A DNA stretch of 64,000 bases from Bifidobacterium biavatii DSM 23969 (GCF_000741165.1 NZ_JGYN01000004.1:1-64000), one strand, 5' to 3'. Shown: positions 33,339 through 44,341, numbered from the stretch's first letter. Notes: generated from the sequence alone by a model not told the origin. Numbers and translations: made by a program.

Positions 33339-33728
33339 TCACAGCACGGCGATGGCGTCGATTTCGACGAGCGCACCCTTCGGGATGTCGTTACCGCCGA
33401 ACGCGCAGCGGGCCGGCTTGACGGAGCCGATGAACACTTCGGCGTAGCGGGCGTCGACCTCCTTGAAGTCCTCGACGTTCTTGAGATAAATGGTGGCGCG
33501 GCACACGTGCTCAATGCCGGTGCCGGCCGCGTCGAGGATGCACTTGATGTTCTTGAGCGCCTGCGCGGCCTGCTCGCCCGCGGTCGGGCCGGCCAGTTCG
33601 CCGGTAGCCGGGTCGATGCCCAACTGGCCGGAGACGAACACGAATCCGTTGGCCTTGACCGCCTGGCTGTACGCGCCCAGCGCCGCCGGCGCCTCGGAGG
33701 TGGCCACCGCTTCCATCTTCTCGCTCAT
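33339..33728 (-). CDS. ridA: RidA (YjgF/YER057c) enamine/imine deaminase
   Basis: This 129-residue cytoplasmic protein hydrolyses reactive enamines and imines such as 2-aminoacrylate released by PLP enzymes. Family landmarks: LGAYSQAVKANGFVFVSGQLGID near 17-39 (cited as a region), and the substrate-binding Arg in CRATIYLKNVEDF near 80-92. ATG 33728 follows AGGAGCAAT. It is a stand-alone gene with a large intergenic region upstream. Confidence 0.9.
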   Translation of the reverse strand: MSEKMEAVATSEAPAALGAYSQAVKANGFVFVSGQLGIDPATGELAGPTAGEQAAQALKNIKCILDAAGTGIEHVCRATIYLKNVEDFKEVDARYAEVFIGSVKPARCAFGGNDIPKGALVEIDAIAVL

Positions 33729-33931
33729 GATATTGCTCCTTTGACACATCACCGGCCGGTCTTGCCGACCGTCCGTATCATCCGTCGCGCCCATCGTTTG
33801 CCGATCGCCGCTTACACCCGCGCGGAACCCCGCACTTGGCTTCAATATAGCCCTCCCGCACCGGTTCCCGGCGGCTGGTGTCCGCATGAGGGAACAGGCA
33901 CGATGGTCACTCATTGGAAGAATGAGACATT

Positions 33932-34170
33932 CTTGGCAAAGCGTGACAGCCGAGCTGTCACACACCGTGAGGAACACCGTGCAAAAGCAAGATATGACAA
34001 CCCCAATGATCCTTGAAACCTTGGAATTCCAAACAAAACGGTTCATCGGCCGGGATCATCCGGCACGGCGCCTTGTCACGCCCGGAAAGAATCTCGGAAA
34101 ACCTGCCGGGTCTGACATTGCGCCATGTCATACTCCGGTCGTCTCCACGCTATCTCGGCAAAGCATGACA
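33932..34170 (+). repeat. Direct repeat with TGACA palindromes
   Basis: CTTGGCAAAGCGTGACA (33932-33948) and CTCGGCAAAGCATGACA (34154-34170) differ at two bases. The first merges with GTGACAGC-CGA-GCTGTCAC (33943-33961), the second with ATGACATGTCAT (34165-34176), so each repeat ends in a palindrome. Confidence 0.7.
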
Positions 34171-34240
34171 TGTCATAAACACAGACTCTGCACACTGTGC
34201 TGGCATTGCCGCATCCCGCACTTTTCTGCATCATCGTCGT

Positions 34241-34279
34241 TTTTTCTGCATCATTGAAGGATAAAATGATGCAGAAAAA
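34241..34279. repeat. A+T-rich perfect hairpin with T- and A-tracts
   Basis: TTTTTCTGCATCATT (34241-34255) is exactly inverted at 34265-34279, loop nine bases. The half CTTTTCTGCATCAT is present once more directly upstream (34221-34234). It may be a bidirectional terminator. Confidence 0.65.
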
Positions 34280-34356
34280 CAAGCAGAACGATCGATAACT
34301 GGATCGAACAGCAGACCGTCGATCCTGAGCGAAGAACGGGGCACCGTGCGCCAGCA

Positions 34357-34389
34357 ATGTACCCGATATGTACCCGATATGTACCCGAT
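34357..34389 (+). repeat. Three tandem 11-bp units
   Basis: ATGTACCCGAT is repeated three times without change, just before the tRNA-Arg terminator hairpin. Confidence 0.85.
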
Positions 34390-34399
34390 ATGACAAAAC

Positions 34400-34438
34400 G
34401 GCGTAACTCCAAGAACCTTAAATCCTTGGAATTACGCC
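34400..34438 (-). terminator. Terminator of tRNA-Arg(CCG)
   Basis: GGCGTAACTCCAAG pairs with CTTGGAATTACGCC. Read on the minus strand it starts eight bases after the tRNA and is followed by GTTTTG, a normal tRNA terminator. Confidence 0.75.
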
Positions 34439-34445
34439 ATTCTTG

Positions 34446-34518
34446 TGGGCCCAAAGGGGATCGAACCCTCGACCTTCTGTTCCGGAGACAGACGCTCTAT
34501 CCACTGAGCTACGGACCC
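34446..34518 (-). tRNA. tRNA-Arg (anticodon CCG)
   Basis: The minus strand folds into a 73-base cloverleaf: acceptor GGGTCCG/TGGGCCC (two G-U pairs), D arm AGCTCAGTGGATAGAGC, anticodon arm TCTGT-CTCCGGA-ACAGA with anticodon CCG reading CGG, and T arm with GGTTCGATCCC. Discriminator A; CCA is not encoded. Confidence 0.95.
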
Positions 34519-34593
34519 AAGCACGCCACTACTTTACACGCCGCCCTGACCGAATGCACGCGCACCACGCCGAAACATGCCTACACTGGTTTC

Positions 34594-35220
34594 ATGGACG
34601 AGAATATGAACGATTTCGAGTACGAACGGCGGTTCTTCTGCCGTTCGCTGCCGCCGGAGGCCGACGATGGGGACGCTCCGGCATTGATCGTGCAAAGCTA
34701 CTACGTTCATGACGACAACTACGCGCTACGCGTGCGCCTGTCGACCCGTGCGGTGCGCGTGACGATGACGCCCGATCTCGATCCGCTCGCCGTACTCGAC
34801 GAATACCGCGACGATTTCCGCGAAGCGTACGTGACGGTCAAAGGCCCGTCCGTGGGCGGCACGCGCTACGAGGCCGAGCGCGAGATCGACTCGCGCATCG
34901 CGGCCGAGCTGATCATGCGCGGCGGCGCGCCGATCATCAAGAACCGGTATTCCGTGTGGCTCAACGAGGACGGCTGGAGCATCGACGTGTTCGGCGGACC
35001 GAACGCGCCGCTCGTGGTCGCTTCGGCGCAACGGTCCACGCCGGTCACGAACCTTGTTATTCCGAAATTCTGTGTGACCGAGATCACCGATCAGCCGCGC
35101 TTCAGTAACGACGGTCTCGCCGCGCGCCCGTTCGATAGCTGGCGGGCCGACTTCGAGCGTGAACTCGCCGAAGACGGCCCGCAGTTCCAGCAGCTGTTCG
35201 GCCGCAACCGCATGGCGTGA
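34594..35220 (+). CDS. CYTH-domain protein
   Basis: This 208-residue cytoplasmic protein has the CYTH (CyaB/thiamine triphosphatase) tunnel-fold pattern: an N-terminal acidic motif FEYERRFF near 8-15 (ExExK/R type), then alternating charged strands (YALRVRLST, VRVTMTP, ARYEAEREID-like) that line a polyphosphate tunnel, and a YSVWLNEDGWSIDVF segment. Members hydrolyse inorganic or organic triphosphates or make cAMP; the substrate here is unknown. ATG 34594 gives a start matching the family; a longer frame runs back through the tRNA. It stands alone. Confidence 0.75.
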   Translation: MDENMNDFEYERRFFCRSLPPEADDGDAPALIVQSYYVHDDNYALRVRLSTRAVRVTMTPDLDPLAVLDEYRDDFREAYVTVKGPSVGGTRYEAEREIDSRIAAELIMRGGAPIIKNRYSVWLNEDGWSIDVFGGPNAPLVVASAQRSTPVTNLVIPKFCVTEITDQPRFSNDGLAARPFDSWRADFERELAEDGPQFQQLFGRNRMA

Positions 35221-35299
35221 CGCGCGTGACGCTCGCGTCGCAACCGCACAAACGCAGCCACGACGCGAGCAGCACAATGCCGACCGCCCGGCACCCCGC

Positions 35300-36271
35300 T
35301 CAGTACATGAGCGTGGCGAGGCGGCGGCGAGCGCGCTTGAGCCGCTCGTCTGCCGGGTCGGGGATCAGGAAGTATTCGAGCAGACGCTTGCGCACCGGCT
35401 CAAGCTCGTCCGTATGGCCGGCCGCAAGATAGTCGAGCAGACGATCGAACGCGTCGGCGATCTGCCCGCCGATCATGTCCACGTCGGCCACGGCCAGCTG
35501 CGCGTCGACGTCGTCGGGATGCGCGGCCGCGGCAGCCCGCACTTCGCGCACATCCGCATTGGCCGAACGGGCGAGCAGCAGCGCCTTGGCACGTTCGCGC
35601 GCGGCGACCTTGTCGTTCGGATCGGATTCAAGCACCTTCTCATAGGCAACGGCCGCGCCGGCATAGTCGCCGGCCTGCGCAAGCTGGTGCGCCTCCGCAT
35701 GCTCCGGCGGAATCTGCTCGGCGGGAGCGGCACCCGAGCCAGCGCCCGCAGCACCGTCGGCGGACGGATCGCCCGAATACGGCGCGGTGCCGGTCACGCC
35801 GGCCTGTTGCGCGGCCTGAATGAGCTTGGGCAGCACCTGATCGGTGATCTGCTTCAGTTCTTCGTCGGACGGCAGTCCTTCGAGAATCGGCATCGGACGG
35901 CCGCCGATCAGCGCGAACAGCGCGGGCGCGCCCTGCACCTGGAACGCCTGCGCGATGGACGGGCTGGAGGCGATGTCGATGCGGCTGAGCTGGATCTGGC
36001 CGTTGAGCTTGTTGACCGCGTCGCCGAGTGCGCGGGCCATGGGGAACAGGCGGTCGTCGGTGGGCACCCACAGCAGCAGCAGGATCGGGAACGTGGCGGA
36101 CGTCTGCACCATCGCCTGGAACGTGTTTTCGGTGGTGTCGATCACGTATCCGCCGGCCGCGGGCGCGCCGCCCGCCTGTCCGGGTTCGGCCTTCACCTGA
36201 TGCTTCAGCGCCTCCAGGTCCACGGCTCCCGCGAGGGACACGCCGGGATGGAACTCCTGCTGATCCGCCAT
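35300..36271 (-). CDS. Thioredoxin-fold / TPR co-chaperone-like protein (CnoX/YbbN type)
   Basis: This 323-residue cytoplasmic protein has a thioredoxin-like domain (about 40-155) and C-terminal TPR-like helices (about 190-323). The position of the CXXC motif reads LLLWVPTDDR, so both redox cysteines are missing and it cannot act as a disulphide reductase; a holdase or scaffold role, as in some YbbN relatives, is likely. An Ala/Gly-rich linker (about 165-185) joins the domains. ATG 36271 follows GGAGG. The neighbouring genes are not obviously related. Confidence 0.78.
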   Translation of the reverse strand: MADQQEFHPGVSLAGAVDLEALKHQVKAEPGQAGGAPAAGGYVIDTTENTFQAMVQTSATFPILLLLWVPTDDRLFPMARALGDAVNKLNGQIQLSRIDIASSPSIAQAFQVQGAPALFALIGGRPMPILEGLPSDEELKQITDQVLPKLIQAAQQAGVTGTAPYSGDPSADGAAGAGSGAAPAEQIPPEHAEAHQLAQAGDYAGAAVAYEKVLESDPNDKVAARERAKALLLARSANADVREVRAAAAAHPDDVDAQLAVADVDMIGGQIADAFDRLLDYLAAGHTDELEPVRKRLLEYFLIPDPADERLKRARRRLATLMY

Positions 36272-36423
36272 ATTGCCTCCCATGTTGTTGCGTGTCACGC
36301 GTTGTCACGCCTTGCCACGCATCGCCGCACGCACACACGTTGCACGCGCGCCTTTCCGATCATCCGTCCAACTGCACCACACGATGATGCAACCGAACGG
36401 TCTTTCCGATTATCGCCAGATAC

Positions 36424-36463
36424 GAAAAACCGGCGTTGGAACACACTATAGTTCCAGCGCCGG
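36424..36463 (-). terminator. Intrinsic terminator of the lipoprotein operon
   Basis: CGGCGTTGGAAC and GTTCCAGCGCCG form a 12-base stem with one wobble. On the minus strand it is followed directly by GTTTTTC. It ends the 39130-36510 transcript. Confidence 0.85.
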
Positions 36464-36509
36464 CTCATTCCCCGTGCAAACGCGCGTTTGCACTCTCAGC
36501 GTGAGACGC

Positions 36510-37529
36510 TCACTTCGCCTCGACCTTGACGACCTCGCGGTCCGCGCCCACCGCGGTGACCTGCTTGCCGGAGTTCGCCTCGGGCACGTACATGGCCACC
36601 ACGAACACGTAGGTCGCCTTGAGCGTGCTGGTGGCCTTGGAGTTGCCGAACAGCGCGTTTTCCTGATCGTTCGCGGGCAGCGATTCGCGCCCCTCGCCCG
36701 CCTGGCGGGTCCATTCGAGGTTGATCTGCGCAACCACCAAGTCGCCGCCGTCGGACGAGCGCATGACTTGGATCGCGCCGGGCGCGGGCGTAAACACCTG
36801 CTGCTGCGTGCCCTTGTTGCTGGCAATGCCCTGCTGCACCTGTTCGGTGGTACTAGCGAGCGTCTGACGCAGTTCGTCGTCGGCGAAGCTGGCCGCGAAC
36901 TGGCTGGAGCTGCCGTTGGTGAGCACGTCGGCGTAGCGTTCAACGGCCTGTTCGGGCGTCATGACGAGTCCGGCGTCCTTCGCGGTGCCCATTTTCGCGC
37001 CGATGTCCGGCACGGCGAAGCTTGGCAGTTTGGTGCCTTGGAACAGTCGCGCCACGCCCCACAGCTTGTAGTTCTGGCGGGCCGAGTCCTGCGTGAGCAC
37101 GAGCAGTCGCTTGGACTGCTGGTCGTCGGTGGTGGTGGTGATGCTGTACACGCTGCGCGGCCAGCCCGAATCGGTGGGGATGACGGTCTGCACGATGTCG
37201 TTCGGGATCGTCGCGTAGCGCGAGATGGACCCGGTTTTCTGCGCGATGGCGATGCGCGCGCTGTGGATGGCCAGCTGCGGGCCGGTCATGCGCGCGGATA
37301 GTCCGCTCGCGTCCTTCGCGTCGTTGGCGGCGCCGAGTGTGATGAGGATCTGCTTGCGGATGGCTTTTTCCTGCGCTTCGCTCAGGTCTGGCGTGGCCTT
37401 GGCGCTGGTTTTGGACGACGCATCGCCCGCCGCGACCGGCTGCGGAACCTGTCCTTCGCACGCACCGAGGGAGACGGCAAGTACGAGGGAGAGCACGGCC
37501 GCCGCCGCGTTTCTGATTCGCTTCGTCAC
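36510..37529 (-). CDS. Secreted lipoprotein of unknown function
   Basis: This is a 339-residue predicted lipoprotein: MTKRIRN, a hydrophobic core and lipobox SLGAC, so Cys24 is lipidated. The mature part is alpha/beta with two similar-sized halves and no catalytic motif I recognise; similar actinobacterial proteins are annotated only as domains of unknown function. Its ATG overlaps the stop of the upstream membrane-protein gene by four bases (37526-37529), so the two are translationally coupled and probably form a surface complex. A strong terminator follows. Confidence 0.7.
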   Translation of the reverse strand: MTKRIRNAAAAVLSLVLAVSLGACEGQVPQPVAAGDASSKTSAKATPDLSEAQEKAIRKQILITLGAANDAKDASGLSARMTGPQLAIHSARIAIAQKTGSISRYATIPNDIVQTVIPTDSGWPRSVYSITTTTDDQQSKRLLVLTQDSARQNYKLWGVARLFQGTKLPSFAVPDIGAKMGTAKDAGLVMTPEQAVERYADVLTNGSSSQFAASFADDELRQTLASTTEQVQQGIASNKGTQQQVFTPAPGAIQVMRSSDGGDLVVAQINLEWTRQAGEGRESLPANDQENALFGNSKATSTLKATYVFVVAMYVPEANSGKQVTAVGADREVVKVEAK

Positions 37530-39130
37530 TGCCGTTCCTCCTTCTTGCCGTCATTGTTCGCTCTGTCGTCATCCGCCGCTCCCGCGGTTTCCTGCGCGAG
37601 TCTGGCGAAGTACGCCTGCAGTTCCTCGTTGCTGATGACGGATGTCACGTCGTTGTTGGCCGTGTCTTCCGCATGGTTGGATTCGGCCGAATGGCGGCGT
37701 CTTCTGCGCGGCAGCGACGGCTGCACGGCGGCGGGCTCGTCGGGCGTCGACTGTGCGACGCGGCCGATGTGCTCATCCCCATGATGCGACTCGTCGTGCG
37801 TTTCGTCGGCGGCATCCGTCGCGCCGGACATCGCTTCGGGCACCACATCGGACACTGCGGATTGGTCGTCAGCCTGGTCAGAGGACCGCTCAGCCGACTG
37901 TTCGACCGTCTGCTCGCCGATCGTGGCGGCCGCCGCGTCATCTACTGTATCGTCGTTCGGCCGGCGATCGTCGGCTGCGGCCGGAACCACCGGCTCGTCC
38001 TGATCCACCGCGTCGAATCGCAGCGCCGACTCCGGCTGTTCGACCGGCGCGAACCGGTCGTCCGTCGCCGCGCCGTCCGGCAGCACCAGATCGGGCTGAG
38101 CCAGTTGCGCGTCGCGATCGCGATCCGCGCCGTAATCGTCCTGTCCGGCCGGTTCACGTTCGGCCTGTGCGTTGCGCGCGGCCTGATCGGCGACCAGGTT
38201 GCGCGATGACGGGTCGATAATCGTCGGCTGCGCCGGCTGCGCGTCGTAGTGCGATTCGGCCGAGCCGATCGTCGTGCCGGTCTCCGCACGCTCTCCGCGC
38301 ACGCCGGTTCCCGCGTGGCGCCGACGTTCGCCGCGCGGCCGCCTTGACGGCATGATCCGTGCGAGACTGCCGGAAATCGCCTGTGCGACGGTCACTTCCT
38401 CCTGCACGAGCTTGCTTTCGATCACGCGCTTGCGGCGCTTGTGCGGCGGCATCGCGAACAGCGACGCGGTCAGCACGGCCATCAGCGCGAGCAGACCTCC
38501 AGCAAAATAGAACGGCATGGCGAAATCAGGCAGCGTTTCGCGCACCCAGTGTACCGACACGGTGGCCTGGTCGGCGTCGCCCAAATCGATCAGCGCGATC
38601 TCGGACTTATCCTTGGCGGTCGTCTTGAGCGTAGCCTTGCCGCTGCCGCACACGACGCGCGTCCACATGTCGGAGTCCTTGAACGCCACGTCCTGCGAAT
38701 CGTCGCCGGACGAAGCGCCCTGCGTCGCGTCGGAAACCTCCGTGGACAGTGTGGTCCAATCGGACAGCCCGGTCACGCGCGCATACGATTCGCCGTTGAT
38801 CCAGCCGTTCACGTCCTTGCTGGAACCAAGCGCGACGCACACGTCGCTGCCGGACGCGGTAACGGTCAGCGTCGCATCGTCGTCGACCAGCGGCAGCACG
38901 CCGGGATCGGTGGCGGCGTAATGCACGCCGCTGACCGTGCCCTTGGCGGTGATCTCGCTGCTGGGCTTCCAAATCGTCGCGTTGAACAGTCCCAACACGA
39001 TGCAGGTCACTGCCAACAAACCGAAAATCGGGGTTATGAGGCCGCGCATGATCCACGCGCGGCGGGAGGGGGACATCCCCTCATCGTCGTTCGCATGTTC
39101 TTGTCGAGATTCTTGTTCGTTCCCAGTCAT
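37526..39130 (-). CDS. Bitopic/two-pass membrane protein with acidic C-terminal tail
   Basis: This 534-residue protein has one hydrophobic helix near 25-48, an extracytoplasmic domain of about 160 residues with two cysteines (near 96 and 162), and a second helix near 205-230. After a basic stretch (PPHKRRKR) comes a long Asp/Ala/Gln-rich, probably disordered cytoplasmic tail of about 280 residues ending near a coiled segment. I do not recognise a family. It is the first gene of a two-gene operon with the lipoprotein at 36510. ATG 39130 is marked; GTG 39136 is an alternative. The gene is divergent from the FKBP gene with a 90-base gap. Confidence 0.65.
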   Translation of the reverse strand: MTGNEQESRQEHANDDEGMSPSRRAWIMRGLITPIFGLLAVTCIVLGLFNATIWKPSSEITAKGTVSGVHYAATDPGVLPLVDDDATLTVTASGSDVCVALGSSKDVNGWINGESYARVTGLSDWTTLSTEVSDATQGASSGDDSQDVAFKDSDMWTRVVCGSGKATLKTTAKDKSEIALIDLGDADQATVSVHWVRETLPDFAMPFYFAGGLLALMAVLTASLFAMPPHKRRKRVIESKLVQEEVTVAQAISGSLARIMPSRRPRGERRRHAGTGVRGERAETGTTIGSAESHYDAQPAQPTIIDPSSRNLVADQAARNAQAEREPAGQDDYGADRDRDAQLAQPDLVLPDGAATDDRFAPVEQPESALRFDAVDQDEPVVPAAADDRRPNDDTVDDAAAATIGEQTVEQSAERSSDQADDQSAVSDVVPEAMSGATDAADETHDESHHGDEHIGRVAQSTPDEPAAVQPSLPRRRRRHSAESNHAEDTANNDVTSVISNEELQAYFARLAQETAGAADDDRANNDGKKEERQ

Positions 39131-39220
39131 ATCCACACCATTCTACAATCCCGCCCGTGAAGAGTGTGGGGATGCGGCTGAACGCGCGGCAAATCAAGGT
39201 TTGGCGCTAGGGTGGTGACT

Positions 39221-40258
39221 ATGCGCAATTCGACAACATCCAAGCATTTCCGCAACGTTCTGGCCGGCGTGTGCGCGCTGGGCCTGTGCCTGGCGTTCGG
39301 AGCGTGCGGCTCGTCCGATTCGGCGTCCAAGGGCTCCTCGTCCTCCTCGTCTTCTTCGTCCTCCTCATCCTCCGACTCTTCGTCCAAGGATTCGTCGTCG
39401 TCATCGTCGTCCGGCGACACGTCCTCACTCAAGGACCTCGACCAGATCTCCGGCGTCACAGCCACCGGCGAGCTCGGCAAGAAGCCGACGATCAAGCTCG
39501 CCAGCACGCCGATGACCGTCGCTAACAACACGTACGCGGTGCTGCAGGAGGGCAACGGCAAGACCATCGAAGCCGACGACCGCGTGTGCGTGCAGGGCAT
39601 CGCAATCAACGTCAAGGACGGCTCCCAGCTCATGAGCACATGGGAGAAGAACACGCCCGACTGCTCGTGGGACATGACCAGCTCGAGCCTCGCCGCGGCG
39701 TACAAGGAACTGTTTCTCAAACAGAAGGTCAACGCGACTGTCGCGTTCGGTGTGAACGATTCCAACTCGTCCGGCACGTCGTACATCATGGCGCTTACGA
39801 TCGTCTCCACGTCCAAGGACTACACGAAGGCCACCGGCGACGAGGTTAAGGACGTGCCGTCGAACCTGCCAAAGGTGACGCGTGCCAAGGACGGCAAGCC
39901 GTCGATCACGATGAACGGTTACAAGGGCAACGGCAAGAAGCTGCTCGCGCAGACGCTCATCAAGGGTTCCGGCAAGAAGCTCACCAACAGCATGACCGCG
40001 AAGGTTAAGTACACGGGCTGGCTGCTCAACGGCACCCAGTTCGACTCCTCGTGGGACAAGGACACGACGTTCGACGCGGATCTGTCGGACAGTGGCCAGA
40101 TCATCCAGGGCTGGAAGGACGGCCTGATCGGCCAGACGGTCGGTTCGCAGGTGCTGATCGTGATTCCGCCGGACCTCGGCTACGGCTCCACCGCCACCGG
40201 TTCGATTCCAGCGAATTCCACGCTCGTGTTCGTGGTCGACATTCTCGCCGCGTACTGA
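39221..40258 (+). CDS. FKBP-type peptidyl-prolyl cis-trans isomerase lipoprotein
   Basis: This 345-residue secreted isomerase speeds folding of exported proteins. Signal peptide with lipobox FGAC, then a Ser-rich spacer (about 30-68) with runs of 13 and 7 Ser, a degenerate FKBP-like first half (about 80-215), and a canonical FKBP domain at the end (about 240-345): VKYTGWLLNGTQFDSSWDKD, IIQGWKDGLIGQTVGS and IPPDLGYG. ATG 39221 follows AGGGTGG. Two FKBP-like modules in tandem are typical of bifidobacterial surface FKBPs. A clear terminator follows at 40318. Confidence 0.87.
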   Translation: MRNSTTSKHFRNVLAGVCALGLCLAFGACGSSDSASKGSSSSSSSSSSSSSDSSSKDSSSSSSSGDTSSLKDLDQISGVTATGELGKKPTIKLASTPMTVANNTYAVLQEGNGKTIEADDRVCVQGIAINVKDGSQLMSTWEKNTPDCSWDMTSSSLAAAYKELFLKQKVNATVAFGVNDSNSSGTSYIMALTIVSTSKDYTKATGDEVKDVPSNLPKVTRAKDGKPSITMNGYKGNGKKLLAQTLIKGSGKKLTNSMTAKVKYTGWLLNGTQFDSSWDKDTTFDADLSDSGQIIQGWKDGLIGQTVGSQVLIVIPPDLGYGSTATGSIPANSTLVFVVDILAAY

Positions 40259-40317
40259 TCCTCGGCGGTCGGCAGCGATCCTCGGTGATCGGCGAACGAC
40301 GCTGAAGCGGCATAGCA

Positions 40318-40351
40318 GAAAGGGAATCGGTTTCGGCCGATTCCCTTTTTT
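40318..40351 (+). terminator. Intrinsic terminator of the FKBP gene
   Basis: AAAGGGAATCGG and CCGATTCCCTTT form a perfect stem with a short loop, followed by a T-run. Confidence 0.9.
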
Positions 40352-40407
40352 GATGAAGTCGATGCGACTGCCCGCACGGTCGGAGCGTGCGGTCGGAGCG
40401 TGCGGAC

Positions 40408-41181
40408 TCAGAACAGGCGCAGCGAGTCGTCCTCGACGCCGCGCATGTCGTCGTAGTCGAGGATCAGGCATTCGAAACCGCGGTCCTCGGCCAGCACGCG
40501 CGCCTGCGGGGTGATCGTCTGCGCAGCGAAGATGCCGCGCACCGGGGCGAGCAGCGGGTCGCGGTTGAGCAGTTCGCAGTAGCGCGTCAGCTGTTCGACG
40601 CCGTCGATGCCACCGTGCCGCTTGATCTCGATCGCCACGTGCATGCCGCTCGCGTCGGTGGCCATGATGTCGACCGGGCCGATCGCGGTCGGATATTCGC
40701 GGCGCACGAGCTTGGCGCCTTCGCCGATGCGCGTGATCTGCTGCGCGAGACAGCGCTGCAGATGATCCTCGACGCCGTCCTTGACGAGACCCGGGTCCTC
40801 GCCCAGATCGTACGTTTCGTCCGAATAGACGCGGTACAGCGAGACTTCGAGAATGTCGCTCGACTTGTCCGCGGACACGCGCAGCAGCTTGATCGGCGTG
40901 AGTTCGGTCGCGTCCTTGCCGGCGATCGGTTCGGCATCATCCGCGGCGTTCTCGTCATCGGCGACGTTCACCGCATCCGCGTCATGCGCGGCGGCATCCG
41001 GCACGATCTCGCGAATCGTGCACGGCGCGGCCATCCAGTTGAGCGGCTTGTACGAACCGAGTTCGGAGAAAATCAGCAGGCTGTTGTCGGCTTTGATCAG
41101 CAGCACACGCTTGGCCGGCGGCAATGAGGCGGTCAGTCGGCCGGAGTATTCGGCGGAGCAGTCAGCAACAATAATTCGCAC
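40408..41181 (-). CDS. nucS: Mismatch-specific endonuclease NucS/EndoMS
   Basis: NucS cuts both strands at DNA mismatches and replaces MutS/MutL in most actinobacteria. The 257-residue product has an N-terminal beta-barrel dimer domain (RIIVADCSAEYSGRL at the start) and a C-terminal RecB-like nuclease domain with GPVDIMATD and AIEIKRHGG (PD-ExK residues). The C-terminus DSLRLF resembles the sliding-clamp-binding tail of NucS. The start is set at GTG 41181 because homologues begin at this residue; ATG 41199 is possible. An acidic insert of about 25 residues lies near 68-95. Its upstream region contains five tandem hairpins. Confidence 0.88.
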   Translation of the reverse strand: MRIIVADCSAEYSGRLTASLPPAKRVLLIKADNSLLIFSELGSYKPLNWMAAPCTIREIVPDAAAHDADAVNVADDENAADDAEPIAGKDATELTPIKLLRVSADKSSDILEVSLYRVYSDETYDLGEDPGLVKDGVEDHLQRCLAQQITRIGEGAKLVRREYPTAIGPVDIMATDASGMHVAIEIKRHGGIDGVEQLTRYCELLNRDPLLAPVRGIFAAQTITPQARVLAEDRGFECLILDYDDMRGVEDDSLRLF

Positions 41182-41203
41182 GTCGCAACACTGTAGCATG
41201 ACG

Positions 41204-41500
41204 CACGGGATGGCAGAATCGCACGTTTTTCCATCCCGTGACTACACACCCGGTCACGGGATGGAAAATCACACATTACATTCCATCCCATGACCGCCAA
41301 TCACCCCCTTTTCTCGGGCACGGGATGGAATATCGGCATTGCATTCCATCCCGTGGCTTCAGGCCCGGTCATGCGACGGAAAAACAGCGCGATATTCCAT
41401 CCCGTGCCCGCGAAAGTCGGCGGCAGACCGCAGAACAGTCACAGAAAGACACCAAAGCAATACACGCGATGGATGTCATCGTTCAGATTCCATCCCGTGA
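41204..41500. repeat. Array of five tandem hairpins sharing a 12-bp arm
   Basis: CACGGGATGGAA and its complement TTCCATCCCGTG alternate, giving hairpins at 41204-41240, 41251-41296, 41319-41355, 41370-41406 and 41463-41499. The right arm is exact in four of five; left arms carry up to two changes. Loops are 11-17 bases and unrelated in sequence. Starts are 47 to 93 bases apart. The array lies between the ATP synthase terminator and nucS, in the nucS 5' region on the minus strand. Confidence 0.85.
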
Positions 41501-41549
41501 GCCACGACCGCACAAATAAGGCCACACACGCGGCCCCGCAACACGCAAA

Positions 41550-41588
41550 AGGGGTCTTCCGCACAGCGCAGTGTGCGGGAGACCCCTG
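41550..41588 (-). terminator. Intrinsic terminator of the atp operon
   Basis: AGGGGTCTTCCGCAC pairs with GTGCGGGAGACCCCT, with one mismatch, 25 bases after the atpC stop. TTTTGCG follows on the minus strand. Confidence 0.85.
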
Positions 41589-41612
41589 AAATACGCGAAC
41601 CGAGCGAGAAAA

Positions 41613-41920
41613 CTACTCGGCGGCGGCGTCCGCGCCGGAGGTGCGGACCACGTCGCGACCGCGTTCGACCGCAACGGTGAGCTTGTTCGAGTCGAAGGAG
41701 ATGAATCCGTCAGTGACCTCGAACACGTGGCGTTCGCCGGCAGGGTCGACCACAGTGAGCGAACCGCCCTTGATGACGGTCAGCACCGGCTCGTGGTCGG
41801 CCAGAATGCCCATCTCGCCTTCGGAGGCGGGGATGGTCACCGACTTCGCCTCACCGTGCCACACCGGGTGGTCAGCGGCGACGATATTCACCTGCATCAA
41901 GGTCTTTGAGGATCCAGCCA

Positions 41921-41921
<1 letters not shown>
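41613..41921 (-). CDS. atpC: ATP synthase F1 epsilon subunit
   Basis: This 102-residue subunit of the central stalk inhibits ATP hydrolysis and couples rotation. It has the N-terminal beta-sandwich (VNIVAADHPVWHGEAKSVTIPA, GEMGILADHEPVLT) and only a short C-terminal part, lacking most of the two-helix regulatory domain, as is common in bifidobacteria. ATG 41921 overlaps the atpD stop by one base (TGATG). Last gene of the atp operon. Confidence 0.93.
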
Positions 41922-44338
<2,417 letters not shown>

Positions 44339-44341
44339 GGG

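Larger units (their letters stand above)
33729..34445. other. 717-bp gene-free, repeat-rich intergenic region
   Basis: There is no convincing gene here. It contains a seven-base-arm hairpin (33918-33934), the 17-base direct repeat CTTGGCAAAGCGTGACA at 33932-33948 and, with two changes, at 34154-34170, each overlapping a TGACA/TGTCA palindrome; a 15-base-arm hairpin (34241-34279); and three 11-base units ATGTACCCGAT (34357-34389). Composition is more A+T-rich than the flanks. Confidence 0.6.

Noticed and set aside
33886-34257. 123-codon plus-strand ORF in the gap left of tRNA-Arg
   Set aside because: No ribosome-binding site, no recognisable domain, and it crosses hairpins and repeats. Treated as non-coding.
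34357-34593. Upstream extension of the CYTH gene
   Set aside because: The extension is the antisense of tRNA-Arg and gives a tRNA-derived peptide; the family similarity starts at 34594.
41204-41500. CRISPR array
   Set aside because: The repeated unit alternates in orientation, spacing is irregular, the unit is only 12 bases, and there are no cas genes nearby. Hairpins explain it better.
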